NCBI GenBank assembly: GCA_964463355.1
Contig: CAYXBP010000004.1
Location: 1 to 64,000 of the forward strand
Length of the DNA: 64,000 nt
Source: Firm-04 sp964463355
Lineage (GTDB): Bacteria; Bacillota; Clostridia; Oscillospirales; Ruminococcaceae
Reading direction: 5' to 3'
In this document: piece after piece, positions 44,197-53,300 of the stretch
Layout of the letters: each line of letters opens with the position of its first letter
Numbering within the stretch: position 1 is the stretch's first letter
Program-made: the position numbers and the translations under genes
The notes under the pieces: generated by a model
Told to the model about the DNA's origin: nothing
Database searches by the model: none
The model's input: only the letters and a program-made list of their open reading frames with translations

Positions 44197-44240
44197 AGGA
44201 TGTCCTTTCTAAAATAGTTAATGTGAGCGAAACGATGAAT

Positions 44241-44264
44241 TGCACCAAATTACGATTAGGTGCA
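44241..44264. promoter_or_regulatory. Palindrome between azlC and the Asn/Gln-rich gene
   Basis: TGCACC (44241-44246) and GGTGCA (44259-44264) form a spaced inverted repeat in the divergent 198-bp gap. A regulator-binding site is possible. No convincing -35/-10 pair was found for either gene. Confidence 0.3.
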
Positions 44265-44394
44265 TAACGCATTAGAATTCCCTCACTAGTCATCAAGATG
44301 ATTCAATGCATAAAAGAGTATCATGTGGGCACACTTGATGAGGGGAAAAGAACCCCAATGATTTGATACGCATATAGAAATGGAGATTTGGTTT

Positions 44395-44565
44395 ATGAAA
44401 CAGCAGAATGAGCAGCGTAATGCGAGTAATGCACGCAATCAGCAGCAGAACAACGGCCAAAATAAAAAGAACAACAATGGCGAGAACAAGAAGAACGGCG
44501 AATCACAAAACGAAAACCTGAGCAACGCTGATTTGCATCTGAACAACAATCCACAGGCATACTAA
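44395..44565 (+). CDS. Asn/Gln-rich small basic protein
   Basis: A 56-residue, very hydrophilic protein, mostly Asn, Gln, Lys and Glu, ending LSNADLHLNNNPQAY, with no Cys or Trp and no hydrophobic segment. Disordered, heat-soluble composition of this kind recalls gamma-type small spore proteins, but I do not recognise a family. GGAG lies 9 nt before ATG 44395; an upstream in-frame ATG at 44380 lacks a ribosome binding site. It is a lone plus-strand gene between divergent azlC and the convergent serA operon terminator. A spore or stress role is a guess. Confidence 0.6.
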   Translation: MKQQNEQRNASNARNQQQNNGQNKKNNNGENKKNGESQNENLSNADLHLNNNPQAY

Positions 44566-44578
44566 GCATCAAAGAAAC

Positions 44579-44614
44579 CGAAAAACGGCACACACGCAAT
44601 CGGTGTGTGCCGTT
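44579..44614 (-). terminator. Terminator of the serC-serA operon
   Basis: A perfect 12-bp stem AACGGCACACAC / GTGTGTGCCGTT with 7-nt loop; on the minus strand it ends in TTTTT. It also lies just after the Asn/Gln-rich gene and could serve both strands. Confidence 0.9.
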
Positions 44615-44634
44615 ACATAAGGGACGCGTTGCGG

Positions 44635-45810
44635 TCAGTCAATCACACGAACGCGGATGACGCCTTCAACATTCTTCATTTCGGACGCCAGATCTCCCTT
44701 GAGGTCACCAGTTACATCAATCATGGTGTAGGCATAATCTTTGCGGCTTGCATTTACCATATTCTCGATGTTGCCTCCTGCGCTACTTACCATAGTTGTC
44801 AGACTCGCGACAACATTCATGACATTCTTGTGCAGAATGCAGAATTTCTTGCCGACAGCCTTCATCTCAGCGTTCGGGAAGTTTACACTATTACGGATAT
44901 TACCGTTTTCTAGATAATCTACCAGCTCACTAGCAGCCATAACCGCGCAATTATCCTCAGCTTCCTCAGTAGATGCACCCAGATGAGGAATCGCAATTGC
45001 ACCTTCCATATTTGCAGACTTTGCATTGGGGAAATCTGTCACATACTTCCGTACCTTTCCAGACTTCAAAGCTGCCTCCATAGCATCATCATCTACCAGA
45101 AGATCACGGGCAAAGTTCAAAATAACGACTCCGTCCTTCATCATGGCGATAGTTTCCGCATTGATCATCTTTTTGGTATTAACATTAGGATCAGCATTCT
45201 CAATCAACGGAGTGTGTACAGAGATAAAATCGCACTCGCGGAAAATCTCCTCACGAGTCTTGACATGGTGAATGGTACGGGACAGATTCCACGCAGCATC
45301 AACAGAGATGTAAGGGTCGCATCCGTAGACCTCCATGCCCAGATGCGTTGCAGCATTACCCAGAGGACCACCAATTGCGCCCAAACCGATGATACCCAAT
45401 TTCTTACCCTTCAGCTCGGTACCTGCAAACTTAGATTTACCTTTCTCAACCATCTTGGCAACAGTTTCCTCGCCTTTGATGGATTGTACCCACTGGATGC
45501 CGCCGATGATATCACGAGAAGCCAGCAGCATACCTGCAATTGCCAGTTCCTTAACACCATTTGCGTTTGCACCAGGTGTATTGAACACAACAATACCCTC
45601 TTCTGCACAACGATCAACGGGGATATTGTTAACGCCTGCACCAGCTCTTGCAATTGCCAGCAGATTACTGTCGAACTTCATCTCGTGCATGACGGCAGAA
45701 CGAACGAGGATAGCATCAGGATTCTCGCAGGCATCGGCAACTTGATAATTGGCACCAAGAGCTGCAAGACCAACGGGAGAAATCTTATTCAATGTCTGAA
45801 CTTGAAACAT
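44635..45810 (-). CDS. serA: D-3-phosphoglycerate dehydrogenase, ACT-domain type
   Basis: First enzyme of serine synthesis. The roughly 391-residue protein has a substrate domain with RSAVMHEMKFDSN and RAGAGVNNIPV, a NAD domain with LGIIGLGAIGGPLGN and FISVHTPLIENADPN, catalytic His in IPHLGASTEEAE, and a C-terminal ACT domain (about 320-391, FCILHKNVMNVVASL) for likely serine feedback. Two ATGs are possible: 45816 is only 4 nt from AAAGGA, 45810 is 10 nt away and gives the usual FQVQTLNKIS start. Operon serC-membrane protein-serA. Feeds GlyA at 13.9 kb. Confidence 0.95.
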   Translation of the reverse strand: MFQVQTLNKISPVGLAALGANYQVADACENPDAILVRSAVMHEMKFDSNLLAIARAGAGVNNIPVDRCAEEGIVVFNTPGANANGVKELAIAGMLLASRDIIGGIQWVQSIKGEETVAKMVEKGKSKFAGTELKGKKLGIIGLGAIGGPLGNAATHLGMEVYGCDPYISVDAAWNLSRTIHHVKTREEIFRECDFISVHTPLIENADPNVNTKKMINAETIAMMKDGVVILNFARDLLVDDDAMEAALKSGKVRKYVTDFPNAKSANMEGAIAIPHLGASTEEAEDNCAVMAASELVDYLENGNIRNSVNFPNAEMKAVGKKFCILHKNVMNVVASLTTMVSSAGGNIENMVNASRKDYAYTMIDVTGDLKGDLASEMKNVEGVIRVRVID

Positions 45811-45841
45811 TTTCATACATTCCTTTCAATCAAAATAGGGG

Positions 45842-46282
45842 TCAAATAAAGAGCATACATACCACGATGATAACTTCAACGGCAGCAAGAACTACTCCGA
45901 TTACCAACGGTACACTGAATTTTACGACAGTTTCTGCCATTGGATGATTGATGAGATAGGCTTCTTGAGGTGAATCGCCAAAAAATGTCACATCCACTCG
46001 CCCATCAATTTCAAATTCGGGAAAAACATTTAAGGTTTCCGTCAAGATTTGCGTGTGCAGTGTAACATCTTGTGTGGTTCCATCAGGCATTGTCACTCTG
46101 ACCACAGGATACACAATACCGAGAAGTGCGGAGCTTGCTATTCTAATCAAAGTACCCTTATTGGGGCTTTTATAGCCGACCACTTTGGCTTCGCAGAATT
46201 GTTGTTTGCTGTATCTATTCTTATGTTCCCATATGCCGTAGGCGATGCACGCTACGGCACACAGGAGAATCAACAGCATCAT
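45842..46282 (-). CDS. Two-helix membrane protein in the serine operon (DUF3592-like)
   Basis: 146 residues: a hydrophobic helix at the N terminus (about 1-18), a roughly 95-residue hydrophilic beta-rich middle (YPVVRVTMPDGTTQDVTL, VDVTFFGDSPQEAYLI) and a second helix at the C terminus (about 120-146). The layout and the VVRVTMPDG segment recall DUF3592 proteins of unknown function. It overlaps the serC stop by 4 nt and ends 30 bp before serA, so it is co-expressed with serine synthesis. A link to serine transport or to membrane maintenance is not supported by any motif. Confidence 0.65.
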   Translation of the reverse strand: MMLLILLCAVACIAYGIWEHKNRYSKQQFCEAKVVGYKSPNKGTLIRIASSALLGIVYPVVRVTMPDGTTQDVTLHTQILTETLNVFPEFEIDGRVDVTFFGDSPQEAYLINHPMAETVVKFSVPLVIGVVLAAVEVIIVVCMLFI

Positions 46283-47364
46283 CCGTTTGTTTCTTCAAAT
46301 TTCTGCATGAAAGCTACCAGCTTTTCCACACCCTCAATGGGCATTGCGTTGTAGATAGATGCTCTCATACCTCCAACTGTACGGTGACCCTTGAGATTCT
46401 CAAAGCCAGCGGCTTTTGCCTCTGCAACGAACTTCTTATCCAGTTCCTCATTGCCAGTCACAAAGGGAACATTCATCAGCGAACGATCTTCCTTACGAAC
46501 AGTACCCTTGAACATTTTGCTCTGATCAAGGAAATCATACAGGATTGCAGCTTTCTTCTCATTGAGTGCCTTCATGGCCTCCAAGCCACCCATCTTCTTC
46601 AGCCACTTGAACACCTTTCCGCAGATATAGATACCGTAGCAAGGGGGAGTATTATACATAGAACCATTATCGGCAGCAATTTTCCACTGAAGCATGGTGG
46701 GAGTGTTCTCGACATAGGGCTTCTCGGGAATCAGATCCTCGCGAACGATTGCAATGACAACACCTGCTGGCCCGATGTTTTTCTGCACGCCACCGTAGAT
46801 TACGCCATACTTAGTCACATCAATTGGCTCAGACAGGAAGCAAGAAGAAACGTCAGCTACCAACTCATGACCCTTAGTATTGGGCAGTTCATGATAAACA
46901 GTACCATAGATGGTGTTGTTTTGGCAGATGTATACATAGTCTGCGTCCTCAGGAATATCAAGATCAGTGCAATCGGGAATATAGGAGAAAGTCTTATCCG
47001 CAGAAGAAGCGACAGCAACAGCATCGCCATACTTCTGAGCCTCCTGATATGCCTTCTTTGCCCACTGACCAGTAATGATATAAGCTGCTTTTCCGTTTTT
47101 CATCAGATTCATGGGCACCGCAGCAAACTGCTGTGAAGCACCGCCCTGCAAAAACAGCACCTTGTAGTTGTCAGGAATGTTCATCAGGTCACGAAGATCC
47201 TGCTCAGCCTCATCAATGATTTGCTGGAACATCTTAGAGCGATGGCTCATCTCCATAACGGACATACCGCAGCCGCGGTAATTGAGCATCTCCTCTGCTG
47301 CTTCTTTCAGGACTTCTTCGGGCAGAACAGCAGGACCTGCGCTGAAATTGTACACTCTGCTCAT
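46279..47364 (-). CDS. serC: Phosphoserine aminotransferase
   Basis: PLP enzyme converting 3-phosphohydroxypyruvate and glutamate to phosphoserine, between SerA and phosphoserine phosphatase. The roughly 361-residue protein starts MSRVYNFSAGPAVLPEEVL. The PLP lysine lies in VIYGGVQKNIGPAG, and HRTVGGMRASIYNA marks the phosphate site. ATG 47364 has GGAGG 8 nt upstream; earlier in-frame ATGs lie within or before that ribosome binding site. The leader has two short hairpins (AGATG/CATCT and GGTC/GACC) and no T-box. No serB is present here. Confidence 0.96.
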   Translation of the reverse strand: MSRVYNFSAGPAVLPEEVLKEAAEEMLNYRGCGMSVMEMSHRSKMFQQIIDEAEQDLRDLMNIPDNYKVLFLQGGASQQFAAVPMNLMKNGKAAYIITGQWAKKAYQEAQKYGDAVAVASSADKTFSYIPDCTDLDIPEDADYVYICQNNTIYGTVYHELPNTKGHELVADVSSCFLSEPIDVTKYGVIYGGVQKNIGPAGVVIAIVREDLIPEKPYVENTPTMLQWKIAADNGSMYNTPPCYGIYICGKVFKWLKKMGGLEAMKALNEKKAAILYDFLDQSKMFKGTVRKEDRSLMNVPFVTGNEELDKKFVAEAKAAGFENLKGHRTVGGMRASIYNAMPIEGVEKLVAFMQKFEETNG

Positions 47365-47457
47365 TGTTAAAACCTCCATTAAATTGGTCATTTCGACCTA
47401 TTTCGCTTAGATGTTAGCTTCGGCATCTCACTACTCCAGCTACTGCATCCTATCTAT

Positions 47458-47486
47458 AGTATACAGTTTTTTTCGTCAAATGTCAA
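47458..47486 (-). promoter_or_regulatory. Promoter of the serC operon
   Basis: Minus strand TTGACA (47486-47481), 17 bp, TATACT (47463-47458), about 95 bp upstream of serC. Confidence 0.85.
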
Positions 47487-47533
47487 GTACCAAACTGCCT
47501 CTTTGTGAAAAAAATAACAACCATTTCATTCCG

Positions 47534-48193
47534 TTATTTGTCGCTATTGCCATTTTGTCGCAAAGTATGCTGCAAACGGCGCGCTTCAGCCTCTTTCAAG
47601 CTATTAGGGCAGCCACAATAATCCTGCCGATACAGTTCGTAACGATGAGAAAGTGCCACTGATCTTGCGTACCCGCCTTGCTTTTTGAAATCGGATGGCA
47701 GAAACGGGATTCCCCACTCCCCTGCTATTTTTTCGCCACATTCATTGATATACGTTGCATTTTTGTGCGGACTGACCGAAAGTGTTGTAGTGAAAAAATC
47801 GCAATGATATTGCATCGCCGCCTGGGCAGCTTCGTTCAGACGCTGCGCGATGCAACGACGGCAGCGTTCGCCACCCTCTCGTGTGTCGATGGCATCTCCA
47901 ACTGCCTGCAAATACTGTTGGAATGTGTATGGCGGAACGACAAGCGTGATTGGATTCATGGGCTGTAGCTTTGAAAGAAGCTGTTTTTGCGTTTTCACAC
48001 GTTTTTCAAACTCTGCTTGCGGTGCAATACAAGGATTATAATAATAAAGAACAATTTCAAAATACGGTGTCAGACATTCCAAAACAGCAGTGCTGCATGG
48101 GCCGCAGCAACTATGCAGCAACAGCCTTGGCGTTGGATCGTTTGGCAACCTTTGCAGAATTTTCTGCATTTCAATATGGTATTGGTGTTTCAT
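47534..48193 (-). CDS. queH: Epoxyqueuosine reductase QueH (DUF208 family)
   Basis: Non-cobalamin enzyme completing queuosine in tRNA, replacing QueG. The 219-residue protein shows LLLHSCCGPCSTAVLE (Cys pair and Cys), VVPPYTFQQYLQAV, CRRCIAQRLNEAA and the YCGCPNSL Cys motif, which together hold the Fe-S cluster and extra iron. GGGGAG lies 5 nt before ATG 48193. It begins only about 23 nt after the fakA terminator stem, leaving little room for a promoter, so its expression depends on read-through or on a promoter within the fakA end. No preQ1 riboswitch is visible. Confidence 0.93.
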   Translation of the reverse strand: MKHQYHIEMQKILQRLPNDPTPRLLLHSCCGPCSTAVLECLTPYFEIVLYYYNPCIAPQAEFEKRVKTQKQLLSKLQPMNPITLVVPPYTFQQYLQAVGDAIDTREGGERCRRCIAQRLNEAAQAAMQYHCDFFTTTLSVSPHKNATYINECGEKIAGEWGIPFLPSDFKKQGGYARSVALSHRYELYRQDYCGCPNSLKEAEARRLQHTLRQNGNSDK

Positions 48194-48215
48194 AAACACT
48201 CCCCTACTGTATGAT

Positions 48216-48242
48216 AAAAAAGGGCGGTCAGACCGCCCTTTG
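48216..48242 (-). terminator. Terminator of fakA, directly upstream of queH
   Basis: Minus strand AAAGGGCGGT-CTG-ACCGCCCTTT followed by a T run. Its short distance to queH gives an attenuator-like arrangement. Confidence 0.88.
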
Positions 48243-48244
48243 GG

Positions 48245-49900
48245 TTATTCAACAGAAATCAGATAATAGTACACGGGTTGACCTCCATTGATCATGGTTA
48301 ATTCAATACGGTTGTTAAGCTTTGCGGCGAGCATCTCTTTCAGCTGTTGGGACTGCTCCTCGGTGACATCTGCGCCATAGATCACGGTAACATAACTGCT
48401 ATCGCCCTTGACCATTTTCTTGGTCAGCTTATAGGCTGCCTTATTAACATCTTTTTCAGTAAACGAAAGCTTGCCATTATCCAACGCCAATACCTCATCC
48501 TTGCGGATTGGTTTGCCATCCAGTTCGGAATCACGAGCTGCAAATGTGATAGAGCCAGTGGAAACTGCTTCGGCAGCTTTGGTCATTGCGATACGATTTT
48601 CGGTCAGCGGAGATAGCTCATCATATGCAAGCATTGCAGCAATGCCTTGCGGGATAGTTCTTGTCTGCAACACACAAACATTGCGATTAGCAAGATTAAC
48701 AGCCTGTTCAGCAGCCATAATGATATTTTTATTGTTGGGAAGAACAAAAACGGTTTTTGCTGGTGTTGCATGAATTGCCTTGAGAATATCATCTGTGGAG
48801 GGATTCATTGTTTGACCGCCGCGCACCACCTGATCCACGCCAAGATCAATAAAGGTACGTTCCAGACCTGCACCAGCAGCCACTGCAACAAAGCCAAAAT
48901 CCTTTGTTGGCTCAACCGGAACAAATTCCTGCTGTTTTGCAATTGCCGCCTCCTTCACCTTGCCTGCGTGCTGGATCTTCATATTTTCAATTTTCGGTTT
49001 AGGATCGTTGATAAACCGACCAAATTCAAGTGCTTTGGTAATCGCCTTACCTGGGTGGTCGGTATGCACATGCACTTTGATAATCTCGTCGTCTTCCACC
49101 ACAACAACGCAGTCACCGATGGTTTCCAGATAGGCCCTCAGCTTGGCGGAATCAGCGGAAGAATCATACTTTTCTACGATATATTCGGTACAATAGGTGA
49201 AGTTGATTTCCTCATCATACTGTGCAACGGCAGAAGTAAAATCAACGGCAGGATCAACCACGGCAGCACGTTCGGTTTCTTCGGCGGGTAGCGCATCACC
49301 ACGCAACGAAGCCAGCATACCCTCAAGGATGATACAAAAGCCTTGACCACCAGCATCTACCACATTTGCCTTTTTCAGTGCGGGCAGCATTTCAGTGGTT
49401 TGCTTGAGAACATCGTTTGCTTCATCGCATACGCCCTGTAAGAAATCAACTGTAGTGAGATCTTGCTTCGCAAGTTCCTGTGCCTTGCTTGCTGCCATAC
49501 GGGATACGGTCAGAATGGTACCCTCCGTTGGCTTCATGACGGCCTTATACGCACCTGAAACGCCTAATTGCAGTGCATTTGCGAAATCGGCATTGCTTGC
49601 CTCTTTCATGCCAGCCAGACCCTTGGAAAATCCACGGAACAGCAAAGACAAAATTACGCCCGAGTTTCCTCTTGCGCCGCGCAGCATTGCGGATGCTGCG
49701 GTATCTGCGACCTGCGATACGGTTACATCCTTGGGCAGCAATTCCAGTTCACGCTTTGCTGCTGAGATAGTCATGGACATATTGGTGCCAGTATCGCCAT
49801 CGGGAACAGGATAAACATTCAGTTCATCCACACGACGCCGTTGGTTGGTAATAAGAATCGCACCATGGATTATTGCGAGCTTCAATTGATTTCCGTTCAT
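48245..49900 (-). CDS. fakA: Fatty acid kinase catalytic protein FakA/YloV (DAK2 plus EDD-like domains)
   Basis: Phosphorylates a fatty acid held by a DegV/FakB partner. The roughly 551-residue protein has the N-terminal DAK2 kinase domain (about 1-200) with the nucleotide loop NVYPVPDGDTGTNMS, RGARGNSGVILS and DAGGQGF. A middle domain (about 215-310) has VVVVEDDEIIKVHVHTDHPG, and a C-terminal DegV-like domain follows. ATG 49900 is taken; a GTG directly before it is also possible (GGAGG at 9 nt from the GTG). Preceded by an Asp23-family gene 20 bp upstream, the usual yloU-yloV pair of Firmicutes. A DegV-family protein is encoded at 33.6 kb. Confidence 0.95.
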   Translation of the reverse strand: MNGNQLKLAIIHGAILITNQRRRVDELNVYPVPDGDTGTNMSMTISAAKRELELLPKDVTVSQVADTAASAMLRGARGNSGVILSLLFRGFSKGLAGMKEASNADFANALQLGVSGAYKAVMKPTEGTILTVSRMAASKAQELAKQDLTTVDFLQGVCDEANDVLKQTTEMLPALKKANVVDAGGQGFCIILEGMLASLRGDALPAEETERAAVVDPAVDFTSAVAQYDEEINFTYCTEYIVEKYDSSADSAKLRAYLETIGDCVVVVEDDEIIKVHVHTDHPGKAITKALEFGRFINDPKPKIENMKIQHAGKVKEAAIAKQQEFVPVEPTKDFGFVAVAAGAGLERTFIDLGVDQVVRGGQTMNPSTDDILKAIHATPAKTVFVLPNNKNIIMAAEQAVNLANRNVCVLQTRTIPQGIAAMLAYDELSPLTENRIAMTKAAEAVSTGSITFAARDSELDGKPIRKDEVLALDNGKLSFTEKDVNKAAYKLTKKMVKGDSSYVTVIYGADVTEEQSQQLKEMLAAKLNNRIELTMINGGQPVYYYLISVE

Positions 49901-49923
49901 CACTTACTTAAGCCTCCAAATCG

Positions 49924-50271
49924 TTATACACAAATGCCGTCAATATAAATATTGATTTGCGCAGGTTGAATTCCAATGGATTCTTCCACAGCATAGCGCA
50001 CCTTATTACGGATGCTATCGGTAATCGCAGTAATATTTGCACCGATACCCGTGACAATATGCAGGTCGATTACCAGCGTATTGTTGCGTGAAGAAAGCTG
50101 GATTCCGCGGCGAATATCACCAGGGAAGAGCTTTGTAGCAATGGTTTCCATCAGCGAGGACTCATGCAGATCGGCAACACCGAAGCAGGAAGTCACAGTA
50201 TGTTCAATTATCGTATACAGGTAGTTCTTGGAAACGCGGATATTGCCAAGATGGTTTTCAATTACGATCAT
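49924..50271 (-). CDS. Asp23/Gls24 family protein (YloU-like)
   Basis: A 115-residue cytoplasmic alpha/beta protein of the Asp23 family, often linked to cell-envelope homeostasis. Characteristic features are the opening IENHLGNIRVSKNYLYTII, the SCFGVADLHE segment and the C-terminal YAVEESIGIQPAQINIYIDGI. GAAAGGAG lies 6 nt before ATG 50271. Sits directly upstream of fakA as in other Firmicutes; the biochemical link is unproven. Transcription comes from a promoter just after the LRR gene end. Confidence 0.92.
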   Translation of the reverse strand: MIVIENHLGNIRVSKNYLYTIIEHTVTSCFGVADLHESSLMETIATKLFPGDIRRGIQLSSRNNTLVIDLHIVTGIGANITAITDSIRNKVRYAVEESIGIQPAQINIYIDGICV

Positions 50272-50304
50272 ACGAATCTCCTTTCGAGAAAATCCATAAC
50301 GATT

Positions 50305-50333
50305 ATTATAGCACAAAGCCATGAAAAATACAA
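50305..50333 (-). promoter_or_regulatory. Promoter of the asp23-like/fakA operon
   Basis: Minus strand TTGTAT (50333-50328), 17 bp, TATAAT (50310-50305) with TGC before the -10. There is no terminator between the LRR gene stop and this promoter. Confidence 0.78.
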
Positions 50334-50348
50334 GTGTTTCTCAATAAT

Positions 50349-53300
50349 TCATTCATTTTCCGTCAGTTCAACCGAAACATTCGGGAAAACTGCACGAATC
50401 ATCGCCTCCAAATGGGCGGGTGCAATCACATGGGAGAGCGCAGTACAGCCCTCAAAGGCATCATCTGCAAGTTCGGTAACAGAACACGGAATGGCGATGG
50501 AAACCAGCGAAGTGCAATCTGCAAATGCACCAGATGCGATTCTTGTTAATGTTTGCGGCAGAATCACGGTTTGCAGTTCTTCCAATCCGGCGCAAGCCCC
50601 CGCACGAATCTCCAAATACCCTTCTGGAATCACAAGTTCCGCTTCGTCATGGTACATGGCGTTTCGAATCTTTGCGGTAAAACGACCGTCACCAATTATT
50701 TTCGGCGGCTCTTTCGTCCATGTATAGGCGATATGTTCTCCAAATACTGCAAGAATTTGTTCCCGCATGGTTTCTGGAGCGGTTACGGCGGTAATGGCAT
50801 CACAGCCTTCAAAAGCATCGTCTTCAATGCTTTGAAGTGACAGCGGCAGTAAAACAGTTTGCAATGCAGTACAATCTGCAAAAGCACCGCTCGCAATGCG
50901 CTCTACGGTTTCGCCAATGGTGACAATGTGAAGATCCTCAAGGGCGGCACAAGCACCTGCACGAATTTCGCGGTAGCCATCAGGTATGATCCATTCTGCC
51001 TCTCCTTTGTAAATACGGCGGCATTCCTTGGCGGTCAATCTGCCGCCTATCGGAATCTGTACCTTTGGTTCTTCCGCTGACGCGAGTGCCTCAGTGAATG
51101 TTTCGGCACTGGCAATGCCTTCTTGCGCGTTTTCAGTTGCAGATGTAATTTCCGCTTCGGGTTCCGCAAACAATGCCGCGGCAAGATCAGCCACGGTGAC
51201 ATTTTCAGTCATGTCGGCAGAGGTGATTTCATCATCTTGCTTTGCATCAGACGCTGCGATTACAGCAGCACTATCCTCAAAGAGATCAACAGCAACAGTA
51301 TCTACCGATTCGGTATGAATGGTTTCAACGGAATCAGGTACAGCTACGTTGGATGAGGTATCCACGGGAGTTTCCTGCTCAGCGTCGGTGCGCACTGCGG
51401 TTTCAACATTACTCTGGAAAAGAATAGCAGCAATAGCATCCATTGTTTCTGCTGCGCTGTTCGTAGTCGTTGCAGTATTCAAGGCGGGCATCGTATCATC
51501 GGGTGAATCCTTCGTAGAAGGAACATCTTCATTCCCAAGCGGTTCAATGGAAGTTGCAGCGGCAGGGGTTGTTGCATCGTTCGTTATGGATATGCTTGGA
51601 TCTATATCTGTCGCTTCAGGTGCAGTATCCTGTTGATTTGCAGCATTCGTGCATACAAAGAGGGAATCAGCAAGGGCGGAAAGCAAATCATCAGACACAA
51701 TATCTTCGGTAGTTTCATCAGATACAATTGTTTCTTCGCTTGCGGCATCAGCAGGAGCAGCTGCCTCTTCGACCACTTCATTGGATACTTCTGTGATTTC
51801 TACCGCATCATCCGCTGCAACGTTTTTCTCTGCGGTGTCGGAGGTGTTTTCCAATGCAGAATGGGTTTCAATCAGAGGCGCAGTATTGGCAATGGTATCC
51901 AACATATGAGATTCATCCGCCTGCACGAGGGTTTCTTCCGAGAGCATGGAAGCTTCAATGGGCGTGTCATAGTCGGTGTCCACAGCATGATGGACGGGTA
52001 CGTCTGCCTCATCATAGGGTGTGAGCATTTCAGGTGCTGCTGGCTGGGCATTTTGCATGATATCGGAATAGTCCATGATAACGGAGGGCCTTGCAGATTC
52101 ATCAAAATCTTCACACCACTGGATTTGCAAATGTGGGCAATCACGGCACAGTTCTTCTTCACGATCTGCAAAAGAACGCGGCAGAACGAGTGTTTCCAGA
52201 CGCATACAGCCCACAAACGGATTGGAGCCTAGAAACCGTAATGTAGAGGGCATCACCACACGGCGCAGGCTATGGCAATTGACAAATGCATGAGGCTCTA
52301 CTGCAAGCAGACCCTCGGCACAAATGACCTCCTCCAAATGTTCCTGCTCGTTAAACGCACGGTATCCTATGATGCGCGCGGTGGGCGGTAATTGCAAGCA
52401 GTGCAGATGCGTCATACCAGTGATGCCGTGGTAAACATAAGATGCGATTACCATATAGCCCGCAGGAACGGTCATAACACCGTCTTTCACTGAGATATCT
52501 GAGATGTCATTTGCGGTTAGTACCCATGGGCAATCGTTCAGTACCTGACGCACACGCACCGCACGGCTTCCGCCGATATTCAACAGCACCTGCGGATAAT
52601 TCATGAACAGTACAGCAGCAGAATCACGGTCAAACTCATCGGGCAAGAAAACGTCGCGGATCATAGAAAGACCGTAAAACGCAGCATACTCAAAGGTGCG
52701 GATGGCTCTTGGAATTGTCAATGTAAGCAAACGGTCATTGTGTCCAAACGCGTAGCTGCAAAGGCGTACCACGCCAAGAGGAATCTCAAATTTGGTTTGA
52801 TTTGCCATATCAGAAAGTGCAAGTGCCCCTACATATGGGCGAGTACGCAGCAACGCGATGCGATCGACAAAGGTATTGCACTCTGCCGCAGCTTCTTTGG
52901 TAAAAATACGGTGAGATGGAAGCGGCTCCATAGAGGGTGCAAGGATATCGCAGAACGCCTCCGGGGGCGTGTTACGAAACGCATCCTGTACATCTTCTGT
53001 CCACATGATATTTGGTTTTACAGGGCCGTCTAAAATGCGTTTGAGATCTTTTTCAAAGCGTTTAGGTAAGGTAAGACCAGTCAACGCAGTACATCCCGAA
53101 AGGGCACAATCACCAATCTCCTGTACGGCCGCAGGGATACGCAGCGAACAAAGCGAATCGCAGTTGGAAAAAGTATTCTCATAGATGACTGTCAATCGTT
53201 TCGGCAAGCGGATTTGCTCAAACCTGCAAGGTGCTGCAAAAGCATATGGCCCGATATATGGCACGCCGTTGGGCAGAACAAGACGGTACGGCCCCACGCA

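Noticed and set aside
48193..48300. preQ1 riboswitch before queH
   Set aside because: Only the fakA terminator is present; the A-rich tail and pseudoknot pairing of preQ1-I are not seen.
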